A DNA stretch of 41,566 nucleotides from Chloroflexota bacterium (lineage in GTDB: Bacteria; Chloroflexota; Anaerolineae; Aggregatilineales; Phototrophicaceae). Location of the stretch: the NCBI GenBank assembly GCA_028875245.1, contig JAPPEU010000060.1:1-41566 (forward strand), given 5' to 3'. The position numbers and the translations under genes are program-made. Of the stretch, positions 41,421 to 41,566 are shown piece by piece. The notes under the pieces are model-generated. The model was not told the DNA's origin. It made no database searches and saw nothing but the letters and a program-made list of their open reading frames with translations. Position 1 is the stretch's first letter; every line of letters begins with the position of its first letter.

Positions 41421-41566
41421 CTACATATCGTCCTTCAACGTCGCGGAGTAACCAGTGATGAAGTAATCGGCGCGCGACTGATACTCGATGCGGTTGCTGA
41501 CCGCCTCAGTACGCGGTCCCGCGAAGAGCATGATCCAGGGCGGGTCGTTGTAGAACTCTTCGAGCA
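41421..41566 (-). CDS. Family-5 solute-binding protein, C-terminal fragment (cut by window edge)
   Basis: Reading the minus strand from the window edge to a TAG at 41421-41423 gives 47 residues including EEFYNDPPWIMLFAGPRTEA and ending in ATLKDDM. The 'PWIMLF' block just before the C-terminus is where family-5 binding proteins have their last conserved strand ('P.I.LY'). Its position before DppB- and DppC-type genes fits the usual binding-protein/permease order. The remainder lies outside the window. Confidence 0.75.
   Translation of the reverse strand, partial: LEEFYNDPPWIMLFAGPRTEAVSNRIEYQSRADYFITGYSATLKDDM

Overview
The window reads as a piece of a GC-rich (by eye about 55-60% G+C) bacterial chromosome, most likely a member of the Chloroflexota (Anaerolineae-like). 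This assignment is inference. It rests on the gene content (sulfatases, family-5 solute-binding proteins with signal peptides ending in 'AQD', an F420-type LLM oxidoreductase, a bacterial spondin-domain protein) and on the dense load of short palindromic intergenic elements. No rRNA, tRNA, CRISPR array, integrase or transposase was found.

Layout. (1) 114-2461: a formylglycine-type sulfatase (+) converging with a PfkB sugar kinase (-). (2) 2491-4618: two tandem secreted paralogues (-) with N-terminal Cys-rich repeats and a C-terminal HEACH zincin-like domain, possibly transcribed with the kinase. (3) 4957-17306: a long co-oriented (+) cluster behind a good sigma70-type promoter. It holds a family-5 solute-binding protein, a second sulfatase, two DppB/C-type permeases, two OppD/F-type ATPases, a 693-aa protein that may be an alpha/alpha-toroid enzyme, a Gfo/Idh/MocA oxidoreductase and a sugar-phosphate isomerase. 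With the first sulfatase, the PfkB kinase and a BNR-repeat protein, it looks like a system for importing and breaking down a sulfated or uronic-acid-containing glycan; the substrate is inferred. (4) 17369-21461: two DNA methyltransferases (-), one apparently fused to a PD-(D/E)XK nuclease, around a LarA-like protein. (5) 21793-24464: homocysteine S-methyltransferase-like protein, an SDR, and a spondin-domain protein with a Met/Asp tandem repeat. (6) 24784-29327: BNR-repeat protein, DinB-like protein and a large N6-adenine methylase (-). (7) 29494-30459: MsrB and a hotdog thioesterase (+). (8) 30456-35624: a complete branched-chain-amino-acid-type (Liv) ABC transporter (-). (9) 35731-38372: an LLM oxidoreductase, a coiled-coil/Lys-Ala-rich protein and an acetamidase/formamidase. 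(10) 38574 to the window end: an SDR, two Dpp-type permeases and the C-terminal end of a family-5 solute-binding protein (-), cut by the window edge.

The most unusual aspect is the small repeat population. A ~155-bp element occurs twice in opposite orientation (15033-15186 and 21481-21635), flanking a 6.3-kb segment. A second family of 'TGTAGGGGCG...CGCCCCTACA' palindromes sits in many gaps, with stems that differ between copies but stay complementary. A third family (C-rich 'CCCTAAATC' hairpins) has entered genes: it appears to add about 18 residues in frame to the sugar-phosphate isomerase, to encode the C-terminal tail of MsrB, and to supply the ribosome-binding site of the thioesterase. 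The tandem Cys-repeat/HEACH proteins are the best candidates for an undescribed protein family.
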